From contig JAYGEG010000067.1 in the NCBI GenBank assembly GCA_046582495.1, positions 1 through 64,000 on the forward strand: 64,000 bases of DNA, given 5' to 3'. The translations under genes and the position numbers were made by a program. How positions within the stretch are numbered: position 1 is the stretch's first letter; every line of letters starts with the position of its first letter. The notes under the pieces were generated by a model, which saw only the letters and a list, made by a program, of their open reading frames with translations, was not told where the DNA came from and ran no database searches. This document shows positions 17,074 to 25,079 of the stretch, piece after piece. The DNA is from TMED23 sp913054205 (GTDB lineage: Bacteria > Pseudomonadota > Alphaproteobacteria > Rhodospirillales > UBA2165).

Positions 17074-17433
17074 ATGAAACAACAAATTGACCGGTCCAAG
17101 ACGATCCCCGGAACGATGATCTTCGATGGGCTGCGAAGCCATAAAGGCTACCGTATCAACAAGCTAGCCTTCTCAATGAACATTGCTGAAAACCGGGACA
17201 GTTATGTGGCCGATCCGGAAGCTTACATGGATCGCTATAATTTGACCGAAGAAGAGAAAAAGCCGCTGCGCGAGAAAGATTGGCTAGGCGTCGTCAAGGC
17301 GGGCGGTAATATTTATATGATTATGAAAATCGGCGTTCTACTCGGTGAAGGCCTTTATCCCATGGGCGCCCAACAGAAGGGCATGACCTATGACGAGTTT
17401 CTTAAATCCCGCAACGTTGGCGGGGCGACTTAA
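17074..17433 (+). CDS. ligA: protocatechuate 4,5-dioxygenase alpha subunit (LigA-type)
   Basis: 119 residues, the full length of LigA. Visible family blocks are RSKTIPGTMIFDGLRSHKGY near the N-terminus, MNIAENRDSYVADPEAYMDRY and GGNIYMIMKIGVLLGEGLYP. The small alpha subunit covers the active site of the LigB beta subunit; the complex opens protocatechuate at the 4,5 position (gallate in some relatives). It precedes ligB by 2 bases and surely shares its transcript. No other lig genes are present. Confidence 0.92.
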   Translation: MKQQIDRSKTIPGTMIFDGLRSHKGYRINKLAFSMNIAENRDSYVADPEAYMDRYNLTEEEKKPLREKDWLGVVKAGGNIYMIMKIGVLLGEGLYPMGAQQKGMTYDEFLKSRNVGGAT

Positions 17434-17435
17434 AG

Positions 17436-18275
17436 ATGGCAAAAATTATTGGTGGCATCGGCACATCCCATGTCCCCTCCGTCGGTGTCGCCTATGATAA
17501 GGGCGAGCAAAACTCGAACGCGTGGAAGCCGTTGTTTGATGGTTACAAACCGGCCCAGGAATGGCTGAAAGAGATCAAACCCGATGTAGCGATACTGGTC
17601 TACAACGATCATGGTTGTGATTTCTTTTTTGATAAATACCCGACATTCGCCATCGGTGCGGCGAATGAATATCCCATTGGCGACGAAGGTTTCGGCACCC
17701 GCCCGCTCCCCCCGGTCAAAGGCAATGCAGAATTTTCATGGGCACTCTGCGAACATCTGATTTACAACGAGTTTGACATCACTGTCTGCCAGGAACTCAT
17801 GGTCGAGCATGGCTTCCTCGTGCCGATGAACTTACTGTTTCCCAACGATCCTGACTGGCCCATCGAGGTTGTCCCGGTGCAGGTCAATGTAATTCAGCAT
17901 CCTTTGCCGACGGCGATGCGATGTTATCGGCTGGGCCAAGCCATTGCTCAAGCAGTGGATTCTTTTGACGATGACAAAAAGGTGGTCATTTTAGGAACCG
18001 GGGGCATGTCTCATCAATTGCATGGCGCACGTTTCGGATATTTGAATTCCGAGTTCGACAATTGGTTTATGGATCAGATCGAAAGCAATCCCACCGCTCT
18101 TACCGACATGACACATCAGGAATTGATGGAAAAAGCCGGTGCCGAAGCCGTTGAATTGATCATGTGGCTGGTCATGCGGGGCGCGATGAATGAAAAGGTA
18201 CGCCGAATCCACCGCAACTATTATGCGCCCATGACAACGGGAATGGGGCTCATCTGTCTGGAAAACGACGACTAG
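17436..18275 (+). CDS. ligB: protocatechuate 4,5-dioxygenase beta subunit (LigB-type)
   Basis: 279 residues, matching the class III extradiol dioxygenase catalytic subunit. Iron ligands are recognisable: His12 in GTSHVPSVGVA and His59 in YNDHGCDF, with the catalytic His expected in the mid-protein segment NVIQHPLPTAMRCY and a Glu near the C-terminus. GTGGMSHQLHGARFGYLN is the other diagnostic block. It cleaves protocatechuate to 4-carboxy-2-hydroxymuconate semialdehyde. Gallate as substrate cannot be excluded. Confidence 0.93.
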   Translation: MAKIIGGIGTSHVPSVGVAYDKGEQNSNAWKPLFDGYKPAQEWLKEIKPDVAILVYNDHGCDFFFDKYPTFAIGAANEYPIGDEGFGTRPLPPVKGNAEFSWALCEHLIYNEFDITVCQELMVEHGFLVPMNLLFPNDPDWPIEVVPVQVNVIQHPLPTAMRCYRLGQAIAQAVDSFDDDKKVVILGTGGMSHQLHGARFGYLNSEFDNWFMDQIESNPTALTDMTHQELMEKAGAEAVELIMWLVMRGAMNEKVRRIHRNYYAPMTTGMGLICLENDD

Positions 18276-18775
18276 GGAGAATAGGAAAACCACCGAGGAC
18301 ACAGAGTGCTCAGAGTTTTGGTAGGGCGGAGAAAGTCCGCTTACCGGTGTAAAGCAGACACTATTTACTCCGCACCAAAGAGTCCGCTACTAGCCAATAG
18401 AGGACATAAGAGCGGCTGCGGAGGGTTGCTGATCGTAAATGCCAAAGTCAATAGACGCTGGACGAAGTAGGAACCAAATTTGAGAGTTGATTTCGAGGGT
18501 CTAGTCGCTCATCTGGCTGCAATGGCCCACGAAATTGAAAAGAAAGCAGCCACAGTGACGCAACTCGAAGTAGTCGGGATCGATTGCACCTGATCACCCA
18601 CCTTCCCAACCGGTAGATTTGCGATGTACGTTCCGTGTGTAGCAGTTGTTAGAATATGGTAAAAATCTGGGATATTTCGACCGGATTGGTCGCCTCCCTC
18701 TCCTTCCGCCATATTTCAAAAGCCCGCAATCGGGGGCATTTTGATTTATGGCGGGTAGAATGGAAAACCAGTAAA
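18276..18775. other. intergenic region without a supported gene
   Basis: About 500 bases after ligB. Short ORFs on both strands lack recognisable motifs. A stretch ending in TGA near 18594 reads as a plausible peptide tail (LVAHLAAMAHEIEKKAATV) but has no family assignment. Given the relics on either side, this is probably decayed coding sequence. Confidence 0.4.
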
Positions 18776-18935
18776 TTAATGAAACATTTCGCCATGCTGA
18801 TTAAGATCCAACCCCACTGCTTCTCCTTCTTCGCTTACTCGGAGACCAATAGCCTTATCAATGACAAACAATAAAATCACCGATGCAACACCGCTCCATA
18901 TGACGGTCGCAGCGATACCATAGAGATGTAATCGG
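18776..18935 (-). pseudogene. 3' fragment of an ammonium transporter gene
   Basis: About 50 codons match the end of Amt transporters: LYGIAATVIWSGVASVILLF (last transmembrane helix), then IDKAIGLRVSEEGEAVGLDL and QHGE, a tail with the conserved GLRVSEEEExxGLDxxxHGE pattern, and a stop at 18776. The upstream ten helices are absent; similarity stops near 18935. No glnB or glnK gene is near. Confidence 0.7.
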
Positions 18936-19271
18936 GCTTTGTGGTACCTCAATTAAACATATGACCCAGCCATTTCAATATAAGTCATTGAAAACATTGA
19001 TAGTCGATGCAAGGTCGAACTAGGGATTCGCTGATTAAGTGTCATGTAATCTCGGCAACTTCATCTATGTCGGGTTTTTTTTCACGGCTTTTGAATTATG
19101 TTACTAAAATCGTTACTTAAAATGAATTATGAAATAAAATTTAGCCAGTATTATTTATATAACCTACTGTATTTAATAATATAATAATGATTATGTAATT
19201 TTATAATTACTTGCAACAAGTACATGTCCTCTTAATTCTCGTAGGATCAAGTCCGGTGTGACGGAGAAGGA
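18936..19271. other. AT-rich intergenic region
   Basis: No gene is seen. The segment 19080-19215 is strikingly AT-rich with runs such as TTATTTATATAACC and TAATAATATAATAATG. A T8 run follows a GTCGGG near 19070 but no strong hairpin precedes it. The gatCAB operon ends at 19272. Confidence 0.5.
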
Positions 19272-20723
19272 TCAGCCAAGCTTTTTCTTGAGTAACTCAT
19301 TGACCATTTGCGGGTTGGCTTTGCCTTGGCTGGCTTTCATCATTTGGCCGACGAACCAGCCGGCGACTTTGGTATTGCCGTCGCGATATTGCTGGGCTTG
19401 ATCTGGGTTATCGGCAATCAGCTGGTCGATCATGGTTTCAATTTCGCCGGTGTCGGTGATTTGTTTGAGGCCCTTGTCCGCGACGATTTGCGCAGGATCG
19501 TCGCCGTCACGCACCATCTTTTCGAAGACATCCTTAGCGATGCGGCCGGAGATTGTATCGTCGGCAATCAGAGCAACAAGTTTGCCGAGGTTCTCCGATG
19601 AAACCGGACTTTCCGAAATGCTCAAGCCGTCTTTGTTGAGCACGGCAAAAAGCTCATGGATCACCCAATTGGCGGCGAGTTTTGGATCGCTCGCCTCGGC
19701 CATTGCTTCGAAATAATCTGCAGTGTCTTTATCCGCCACCAAAGTCGCGGCATCATCGACGGTGACGCCAAAATGATCGATAAAGCGTTGCTTCTTGGCA
19801 TCCGGCAATTCGGGCAGGCCCGCTTTAATCTCATCAACAAATTCTTGAGTGAGATCAATCGGTAGCAAATCAGGGTCGGGAAAATAGCGATAATCATGCG
19901 CTTCCTCTTTCGACCGCATCGAGCGGGTTTCATCTTTGTTGGCATCGTAAAGCCGGGTTTCCTGCACAACTTCGCCGCCGTCTTCGTAGACATCAATTTG
20001 GCGCTGAGCTTCGTGCTCAATCGCCGCCATGACAAAACGAACCGAGTTGATGTTTTTAATCTCGGCGCGGGTGCGAAGCTCGGTTTCACCAACCGGGCGC
20101 ACAGAAACATTGGCATCGCAGCGCAGCGACCCCTGCTCCATATTGCCATCGCAGGTGCCGAGATAACGCAGAATGGCGCGTAGTTTTCGAATGTAAGCGC
20201 CAGATTCTTCGGGGCTGCGCAAATCGGGTTTGGAGACAATTTCCATCAACGCCACGCCTGAGCGGTTGAGATCGATGAAGGTGCGCTTGGGGTCCTGGTC
20301 GTGCAACGACTTGCCGGCATCCTGTTCCATATGCAGGCGCTCAACACCGATATCACGCGGTCCCTCCGGCATATCGAGCGTGATGATGCCTTCGCCAACG
20401 ATCGGCTCCAGGAATTGTGATATCTGATAGCCCTGCGGCAAATCTGGATAGAAATAGTTTTTGCGCTCAAACACCGAATGGAGATTAATCTGAGCGTTAA
20501 TCCCAAGACCCGTCCGAACGGCTTGTTCGATACAGATTTTGTTGATCACCGGCAGCATGCCCGGCATCGCCGCATCAACGAGCGAGACTTGGCTGTTGGG
20601 TTCGGCGCCAAATTCGGTCGCAGCGCCTGAGAACAATTTGGCCTTTGAGGTGATTTGGGCGTGAACTTCGAGGCCGATCACGACCTCCCATTCGCCGGTT
20701 TCGCCTTCGATTAAATACGTCAT
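19272..20723 (-). CDS. gatB: aspartyl/glutamyl-tRNA amidotransferase subunit B
   Basis: 483 residues, the expected length. GatB phosphorylates and amidates misacylated Glu-tRNA(Gln) or Asp-tRNA(Asn) in the GatCAB complex. Visible features: VIGLEVHAQI near the N-terminus, the metal and ATP region SVFERKNYFYPDLPQGYQIS, the RCDANVSVRP block, and the C-terminal YqeY-like tail domain ending VAGWFVGQMMKASQGKANP. Its ATG overlaps the gatA stop (ATGA), indicating translational coupling. Confidence 0.97.
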   Translation of the reverse strand: MTYLIEGETGEWEVVIGLEVHAQITSKAKLFSGAATEFGAEPNSQVSLVDAAMPGMLPVINKICIEQAVRTGLGINAQINLHSVFERKNYFYPDLPQGYQISQFLEPIVGEGIITLDMPEGPRDIGVERLHMEQDAGKSLHDQDPKRTFIDLNRSGVALMEIVSKPDLRSPEESGAYIRKLRAILRYLGTCDGNMEQGSLRCDANVSVRPVGETELRTRAEIKNINSVRFVMAAIEHEAQRQIDVYEDGGEVVQETRLYDANKDETRSMRSKEEAHDYRYFPDPDLLPIDLTQEFVDEIKAGLPELPDAKKQRFIDHFGVTVDDAATLVADKDTADYFEAMAEASDPKLAANWVIHELFAVLNKDGLSISESPVSSENLGKLVALIADDTISGRIAKDVFEKMVRDGDDPAQIVADKGLKQITDTGEIETMIDQLIADNPDQAQQYRDGNTKVAGWFVGQMMKASQGKANPQMVNELLKKKLG

Positions 20724-22252
20724 TTGATGATCTCCCCGTCAGCGCTGCGCTCTTCCGTTTTATTTTCCCGCTCCTCGGGAGGGGCCAAATAGGAAGGTTG
20801 GGCCTTGAAGTCAGCTGCCTCTTCCAGCACACCGCCGACCCGGAAAAGCGTTTCCTCATCAAACGGCTTGGTAATGAGATGAAGCCCGAGCGGCAATCCT
20901 TCTTTGGAAAGGCCTCCCGGGATCGAAATCGCCGGCAGTCCGGCCAAACTCGCCGGCACGGTAAAGACATCGTTCAAATACATCTGCACCGGGTCGTCCA
21001 TTTTTTCGCCAATCGCAAAAGCGGCAGACGGTGCGGTGGGTGTCAGCATTACATCGACGCTCTCAAAAGCTTTTTGGAATTCTTGCAGGATGAGGGTCCG
21101 AAGCTTCATCGCTTTGACGTAATAGGCATCGTAATAGCCGGCGCTCAGCACGTAGGTGCCGATCATAATGCGGCGGCGCACTTCTGCGCCAAAACCTGCA
21201 CCGCGGGTGTTTTTATACATCTCGTCCAAGCTGTCGCCCGGCACTCGAAGGCCATACCGCACGCCGTCATAGCGCGCGAGGTTCGAAGACGCTTCCGCAG
21301 GCGCGACAATATAATAAGTCGGCAACGCGTATTTGGTATGCGGCAGAGAAATCTCAACCGGTTCTGCCCCCGCCGCCTTCAGCCACTCAATACCTTGGCT
21401 CCACAGCGTTTCAATTTCGCCCGGCATACCATCCAAGCGATACTCGGCAGGGATACCAACACGCAAGCCTTTAATGTCGCCGGTGAGGGCTGCTTCAAAA
21501 TTCGGGATCGGCTGATCGACGCTTGTTGAATCTTTTTTATCATAACTCACCATGCTTTGCAGCATGATCGCTGCATCCTGCACCGAGCGCGTCATTGGGC
21601 CGGCCTGATCAAGCGAGGAGGCAAAGGCCACCATGCCCCAGCGGGAACAGCGCCCATAGGTCGGCTTCATGCCGACAATGCCGGTGAAGGATGCAGGCTG
21701 CCTGATCGAACCGCCGGTATCTGAGCCTGTCGCAGCAATCGCCAAATGGCCAGAAACCGCTGTCGCTGAGCCGCCGGATGAGCCGCCCGGCACGCGGGTC
21801 TTACCGTCATCAAGGCTCCAAGGATTTTTAACTTCGCCGTGATAGCTGGTGATATTAGCCGAGCCCATCGCAAACTCGTCCATGTTGGTTTTACCCAGCA
21901 TGACCACGCCGGCATCCCGCAAATTTTGCGTGACTGTCGATTCGTAAGGCGGTGTGAAGCCGCCTAAAATGTGCGAGCCCGCCGTGGTTTGAACATCTTC
22001 CGTGCAGAACAAATCTTTCACCGCAATTGGAATGCCGTCCATGCCACTTGCAGCGGTGCCACTGGCGCGGCGTTCATCCGAGGCCTTAGCGCGTTCCAGT
22101 GCGAGTTCAGGCGTTTCCGTGATAAACGCGTTGAGATCACGGGCTGCTTCAACCGCCGCAATATGCGCTTCGGTCAGCTCGACCGAGGTGTAGTCGCCTT
22201 TTGCCAAGCCATCGCGGGCTTCAGAAATTGTAAGATCGGTAAAATTGCTCAT
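20720..22252 (-). CDS. gatA: aspartyl/glutamyl-tRNA amidotransferase subunit A
   Basis: 510 residues of the amidase signature family. The Ser-cisSer-Lys triad is placed by Lys in GIPIAVKDLF, the GGSSGGSATAV block and DTGGSIRQPASF. It hydrolyses glutamine and channels ammonia to GatB. The C-terminus runs about 20 residues past the core, ending in an acidic and lysine-rich tail. Its start overlaps the gatC stop by one base and its own stop overlaps the gatB start. Confidence 0.97.
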   Translation of the reverse strand: MSNFTDLTISEARDGLAKGDYTSVELTEAHIAAVEAARDLNAFITETPELALERAKASDERRASGTAASGMDGIPIAVKDLFCTEDVQTTAGSHILGGFTPPYESTVTQNLRDAGVVMLGKTNMDEFAMGSANITSYHGEVKNPWSLDDGKTRVPGGSSGGSATAVSGHLAIAATGSDTGGSIRQPASFTGIVGMKPTYGRCSRWGMVAFASSLDQAGPMTRSVQDAAIMLQSMVSYDKKDSTSVDQPIPNFEAALTGDIKGLRVGIPAEYRLDGMPGEIETLWSQGIEWLKAAGAEPVEISLPHTKYALPTYYIVAPAEASSNLARYDGVRYGLRVPGDSLDEMYKNTRGAGFGAEVRRRIMIGTYVLSAGYYDAYYVKAMKLRTLILQEFQKAFESVDVMLTPTAPSAAFAIGEKMDDPVQMYLNDVFTVPASLAGLPAISIPGGLSKEGLPLGLHLITKPFDEETLFRVGGVLEEAADFKAQPSYLAPPEERENKTEERSADGEIIK

Positions 22253-22542
22253 TATTCGATGACTTTCGGCACGGTGAAAAACTGTCGGCCATCTGCGGGT
22301 TTGTCCGGCGCATTTTTAAGCACACGCTCAGCATCACCGCCGTCGTTTACATCATCGCTGCGGCTCGGCATATCCATCGCAACCACACTCGTCATCGGCT
22401 CAACGCTGTCGGTATCGACCTCATTCAACTGCTCGATCCAATCGAAAATATTGGTGAGTTCGCCGGCGAGACTTTCCATCTCGGCGTCTGAAACCTTAAT
22501 CCGCGCTAATTTCGCGATGTTGTTGACGGTGGCTTTATCCAA
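22252..22542 (-). CDS. gatC: aspartyl/glutamyl-tRNA amidotransferase subunit C
   Basis: 96 residues, as expected. The small linker subunit that wraps GatA and stabilises the complex. Typical features: VNNIAKLARIKVSDAE at the N-terminus, LTNIFDWIEQLNEVDTDSVE in the middle and the NAPDKPADGRQFFTVPKVIE ending. First gene of gatCAB. Confidence 0.95.
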   Translation of the reverse strand: MDKATVNNIAKLARIKVSDAEMESLAGELTNIFDWIEQLNEVDTDSVEPMTSVVAMDMPSRSDDVNDGGDAERVLKNAPDKPADGRQFFTVPKVIE

Positions 22543-22674
22543 CGGCTGTACTCTCTTTAGGTGGTTTTAAGACCGGCGGAAACTATCATTGAGGCCCATG
22601 ATCTGCAAGTAAAGAGGTGCGGTTTGAAGCTTCCGGCGCGGTCTTTTATAGTTGACGCAAGGAGATGATAAAAC

Positions 22675-23322
22675 ATGACAGTAGCAACGCTCAAAATCGG
22701 CAATAAAAATTATTCATCCTGGTCTTTGCGAGGCTGGCTTGCCGTCAAGATGTCCGGCCTCGAGTTCGATGAAAAAATCGTGCCATTGTTCGAAGCTAAT
22801 CACGCTGAAACCATGGCGCGGGAAACGCCAGCCAGCAAAGTGCCGGTCTTGCTGCATGACGGTAGCAAAATTTGGGAATCGCTTGCAATCGCTGAATATG
22901 TCGCCGAGCTGAAACCTGAAGCCAAGATGTGGCCGGAAAATGCAATGTTGCGCGCTGAGGCACGCTCTATCTCTTGCGAAATGCTGTCCGGCTTTACCGG
23001 ACTGAGATCGCAGTATCATATGAACTGCCGAAAAGTCTTTCCCGACATCGCACCCACTGAAGCGTGCCAAAGCGATATCGCCCGCATTCAGAATATTTGG
23101 CTGGACTGTCTATCTAAGTCGAGCGGGCCGTTTTTATTCGGCGCTTTCTCCATCGCTGACATCATGTACGCACCGGTGGTCTCTCGCTTTAAAACTTACG
23201 AGGTCCCGGTTAGCGACACTATTCAGGCTTATATGGACACGCTCCTCTCCCTCCCTGACATGCAGGATTGGTACACCGCCGCCGAGGCGGAAGAGTGGAT
23301 TATCGAAGAAGAGGAATACTGA
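22675..23322 (+). CDS. glutathione S-transferase family protein
   Basis: 215 residues with an N-terminal thioredoxin-like domain and a helical C-terminal domain. NKNYSSWSLRGWLA contains the Ser candidates that activate glutathione, ASKVPVLL has the conserved cis-Pro, and ESLAIAEYVAEL is the Glu-Ser glutathione-binding turn. Late elements include FGAFSIADIMYAPVV with the N-capping Asp. It probably conjugates or isomerises glutathione-linked substrates in the cytoplasm. It is single and ends just before a REP-type palindrome. Confidence 0.9.
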   Translation: MTVATLKIGNKNYSSWSLRGWLAVKMSGLEFDEKIVPLFEANHAETMARETPASKVPVLLHDGSKIWESLAIAEYVAELKPEAKMWPENAMLRAEARSISCEMLSGFTGLRSQYHMNCRKVFPDIAPTEACQSDIARIQNIWLDCLSKSSGPFLFGAFSIADIMYAPVVSRFKTYEVPVSDTIQAYMDTLLSLPDMQDWYTAAEAEEWIIEEEEY

Positions 23323-23327
23323 GGTAT

Positions 23328-23360
23328 TTGTAATAAAGGTTCCAGGAACCTTTATTACAA
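23328..23360. repeat. REP-like palindrome, copy 1
   Basis: A perfect 33-base palindrome with arms containing GTAATAAAGGTTCC and a single central A, followed by ATGTTAAC. It lies between the GST stop and the transposase stop, which is formed by the TTAAC that follows the palindrome. The same core is found at 24077-24111 and 57524-57558. It could also act as a transcription terminator. Confidence 0.85.
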
Positions 23361-23362
23361 TG

Positions 23363-24024
23363 TTAACTATTTTTTCGAGGGCGACCACGTTTTCCAGAAG
23401 AAAACTTTAGTCCAAAACTTTCTTGCAGCATTCCAAGAAATTTTTCATCGCCTGCAGGAATTCCTTTATTTGTTGATGTCCGCAAAGAATTAAGGCGCGA
23501 CTCACTCGGCTTGATCGACAGAAAATCCGCCCAATTACCTATTCTTTCTGCCAACGACGATTGAACAACCATATCATCCCGGCATTGCCCCAAATGTGTC
23601 GGAGCACTGCTCCAGTTCCATTCATTGGCATATTTTACTAAATTCGAACGAACGGGGTTTTGTTCCACATAGCGCATAGCGGACAATGTATGGGCTTCGT
23701 CCATAACACAGGAATAAAATCGCTCCTGCCAAAGATGACCCGTCCAATCCATGCGTTTATTGATCATTCTTGAATAGCGCCGATGAACCTGCCCGACCAT
23801 TGAACTCAAACCATCAGATGTTGATGGGACTACAATGAGGTGAACATGATTGGGCATTAAGCAATAAGCCCAAATTGCAATATCTCTTCGTTGGCACCAT
23901 TCTGCCAACAATAATTTATAAGCTTGATAATCTCCGGGACCAAAAAAGTCTGTTGCCGCCGTGTACCCCGTTGAGTTACGTGGTGCGGCATTCCGGGAAC
24001 AATAAGGCGTGGGTTACGTGGCAT
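23363..24024 (-). pseudogene. REP-associated tyrosine transposase (Y1/IS200-like), frameshifted
   Basis: The intact frame reads from ATG at 24024: MPRNPRLIVPGMPHHVTQRG, the usual RAYT beginning. At the A6 run (23942-23947, T6 on the coding strand) the frame is lost; adding one T gives FFGPGDYQAYKLLLAEW, and the rest follows in the frame that ends at 23363. The second part carries the HUH motif in LMPNHVHLIVVP, a Tyr candidate in QVHRRYSRMIN and the family block YVEQNPVRSNLV. RAYTs process single-stranded REP palindromes. It is bracketed by two such palindromes. It may be inactive, a sequencing artefact, or expressed by slippage. Confidence 0.8.
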
Positions 24025-24076
24025 GTAGTTAATATGCAGGGCCTAGAGGGCATTTTTCCACGCTTTGAGAAATTTA

Positions 24077-24111
24077 ATTGTAATAAAGGTTCCAGGAACC
24101 TTTATTACAAT
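24077..24111. repeat. REP-like palindrome, copy 2
   Basis: A perfect 35-base palindrome with the same GTAATAAAGGTTCC arm and central A as copy 1 and again followed by GTTAAC. It lies 53 bases upstream of the transposase start and 9 bases beyond the stop of the methyltransferase gene, in the same orientation as copy 1. Copies 1 and 2 therefore bracket the transposase. Confidence 0.85.
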
Positions 24112-24119
24112 GTTAACAA

Positions 24120-24911
24120 TTACCCCGGTTTGAACGCCAAAAAAGCGTAGCCGTAGACTTCGAAGGCACGGGCGTTTGGCTCACCGCCGGCGCCGCCAAA
24201 GGTGTCTATCGGATCACCAATATCGACATTCACAAAGCCCGTGTCTTCCAACATTTTCTGCCAACCTGCACACGGCAGGCCACCGGCAATTCAGGCGGTC
24301 CAGAGGTCAATGTTGTTGAGGGCGCCCTCCGGGACCGGTTTGCCATTGGCAATGTCGGCAAATTGCAGCCGGCCTCCTGGCCTGAGCACTCGGTAGGCTT
24401 CGCTAAAAACCCCCTGCTTGTCGGAGCAGAGATTAAAAACGCCGTTGCTGATGAGAATGTCTGCCCAACCATCTTCAACCGGCATCTCTTCCAACAGACC
24501 TTCGCGGAATTCAACATGATCGAGTTCCATGGCGACGGCCGTCACGCGAGACTTTTCGAGCATTTCTTCGGTCATATCGATGCCAATCACTTTACCCGAT
24601 GGCCCGACCTGAGCAGCCGCGACAAACGAATCAAATCCGGCACCTGATCCCGCATCAACAATTTTAGCACCTTCTTCCAAAGGCATCATCGAATGCGGAT
24701 TGGCAACGCCGGCAAATGATTCGACCGCTGCATCCGGCATCGGATCGACAATGGCCGCGTCATACCCCAAGCGATGCGCCAAATAGCGCCCGGTATGAAA
24801 ATGAAATTCGCCATCCGGGTCAGTCGCGACTTCCCGGTATTTTTCTTTGACTTGCTCCCGAAGCTCATCAGGATCAACCGATGGTTCAAAATTTGGTGCA
24901 TCTTTTGGCAT
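24120..24911 (-). CDS. SAM-dependent methyltransferase (ArsM-like), candidate selenoprotein with in-frame UGA
   Basis: The reading frame is continuous from ATG at 24911 to TAA at 24120 except for one UGA at 24291-24293 (codon 207 of 264). The N-terminal part is a class I methyltransferase: AKIVDAGSGAGFDSFVAA is motif I, then IGIDMTEEMLEKSR, a DILISNGVFNLCSDK block and VLRPGGRLQFADI. Right after NNIDLWTA the UGA stands where ArsM-type relatives usually carry Cys (WxxCxxGA pattern), and family-like sequence continues: IAGGLPCAGWQKMLEDTGF, then VEVYGYAFLAFKPG-like ending FEVYGYAFLAFKPG. A hairpin follows the UGA. Known selenoprotein methyltransferases exist in metagenomes. The alternative is a simple nonsense mutation. 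Arsenic or other metalloid methylation is a possible role. Confidence 0.7.
24259..24293 (-). promoter_or_regulatory. candidate bacterial SECIS hairpin after the in-frame UGA
   Basis: Numbering from U of the UGA, bases 6-9 (UGCC) pair with 32-35 (GGCA) and bases 13-19 (GGCCUGC) pair with 25-31 (GCAGGUU, two G-U pairs). A 3-base bulge sits on the 5' side, and the apical loop is CGUGU. The loop has G at 23 and U at 24, the placement I recall for the SelB-binding loop of E. coli fdhF. Distance from the UGA fits the bacterial SECIS range. Confidence 0.6.
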
Positions 24912-24970
24912 AAAATTCTCCCGTTGCTTACCAGCAAGTATGCCATATTTTGAGCCTCAACGGGGGGCCA

Positions 24971-24993
24971 TTCGTTAAATATTTATGAACGAA
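24971..24993. promoter_or_regulatory. inverted repeat upstream of the methyltransferase
   Basis: TTCGTT (24971-24976) and AACGAA (24988-24993) form a perfect 6-base inverted repeat around an AT-rich centre. It lies 60 bases upstream of the methyltransferase start on the minus strand and before the nrd promoter on the plus strand. An operator for a dimeric repressor is possible; no regulator gene adjoins. Confidence 0.3.
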
Positions 24994-25035
24994 GCAAAAG
25001 AATCAAAAAATATTTACAAACAGGCCAACTAAGTA

Positions 25036-25072
25036 TTGACCCAAATTTCAATTAGCCTACTATATCTAGTGG
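25036..25072 (+). promoter_or_regulatory. nrdAB promoter with NrdR-box-like site
   Basis: A -35-like TTGACC (25036-25041) is followed at suitable spacing by a -10-like CTATAT. Overlapping the -10 is a site at 25057-25072 that keeps the core of the NrdR box (CTATAT-C-TAG against CwAtATaTwG). NrdR represses ribonucleotide reductase genes, which fits the downstream nrdAB. Only one box is clear; NrdR usually binds two. Confidence 0.5.
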
Positions 25073-25079
25073 TCGATGG

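Noticed and set aside
18509..18712. 67-codon minus-strand ORF after ligB
   Set aside because: No recognisable feature; lies in a region of decayed sequence.
20798..21529. 243-codon plus-strand ORF inside gatA
   Set aside because: Complement of the gatA catalytic region; Arg- and His-rich, no domain.
23942..23947. programmed frameshift to make the RAYT
   Set aside because: The T6 run is suggestive, but RAYTs are not known for it, and two unrelated genes show the same six-for-seven defect, so an error or general slippage is more likely.
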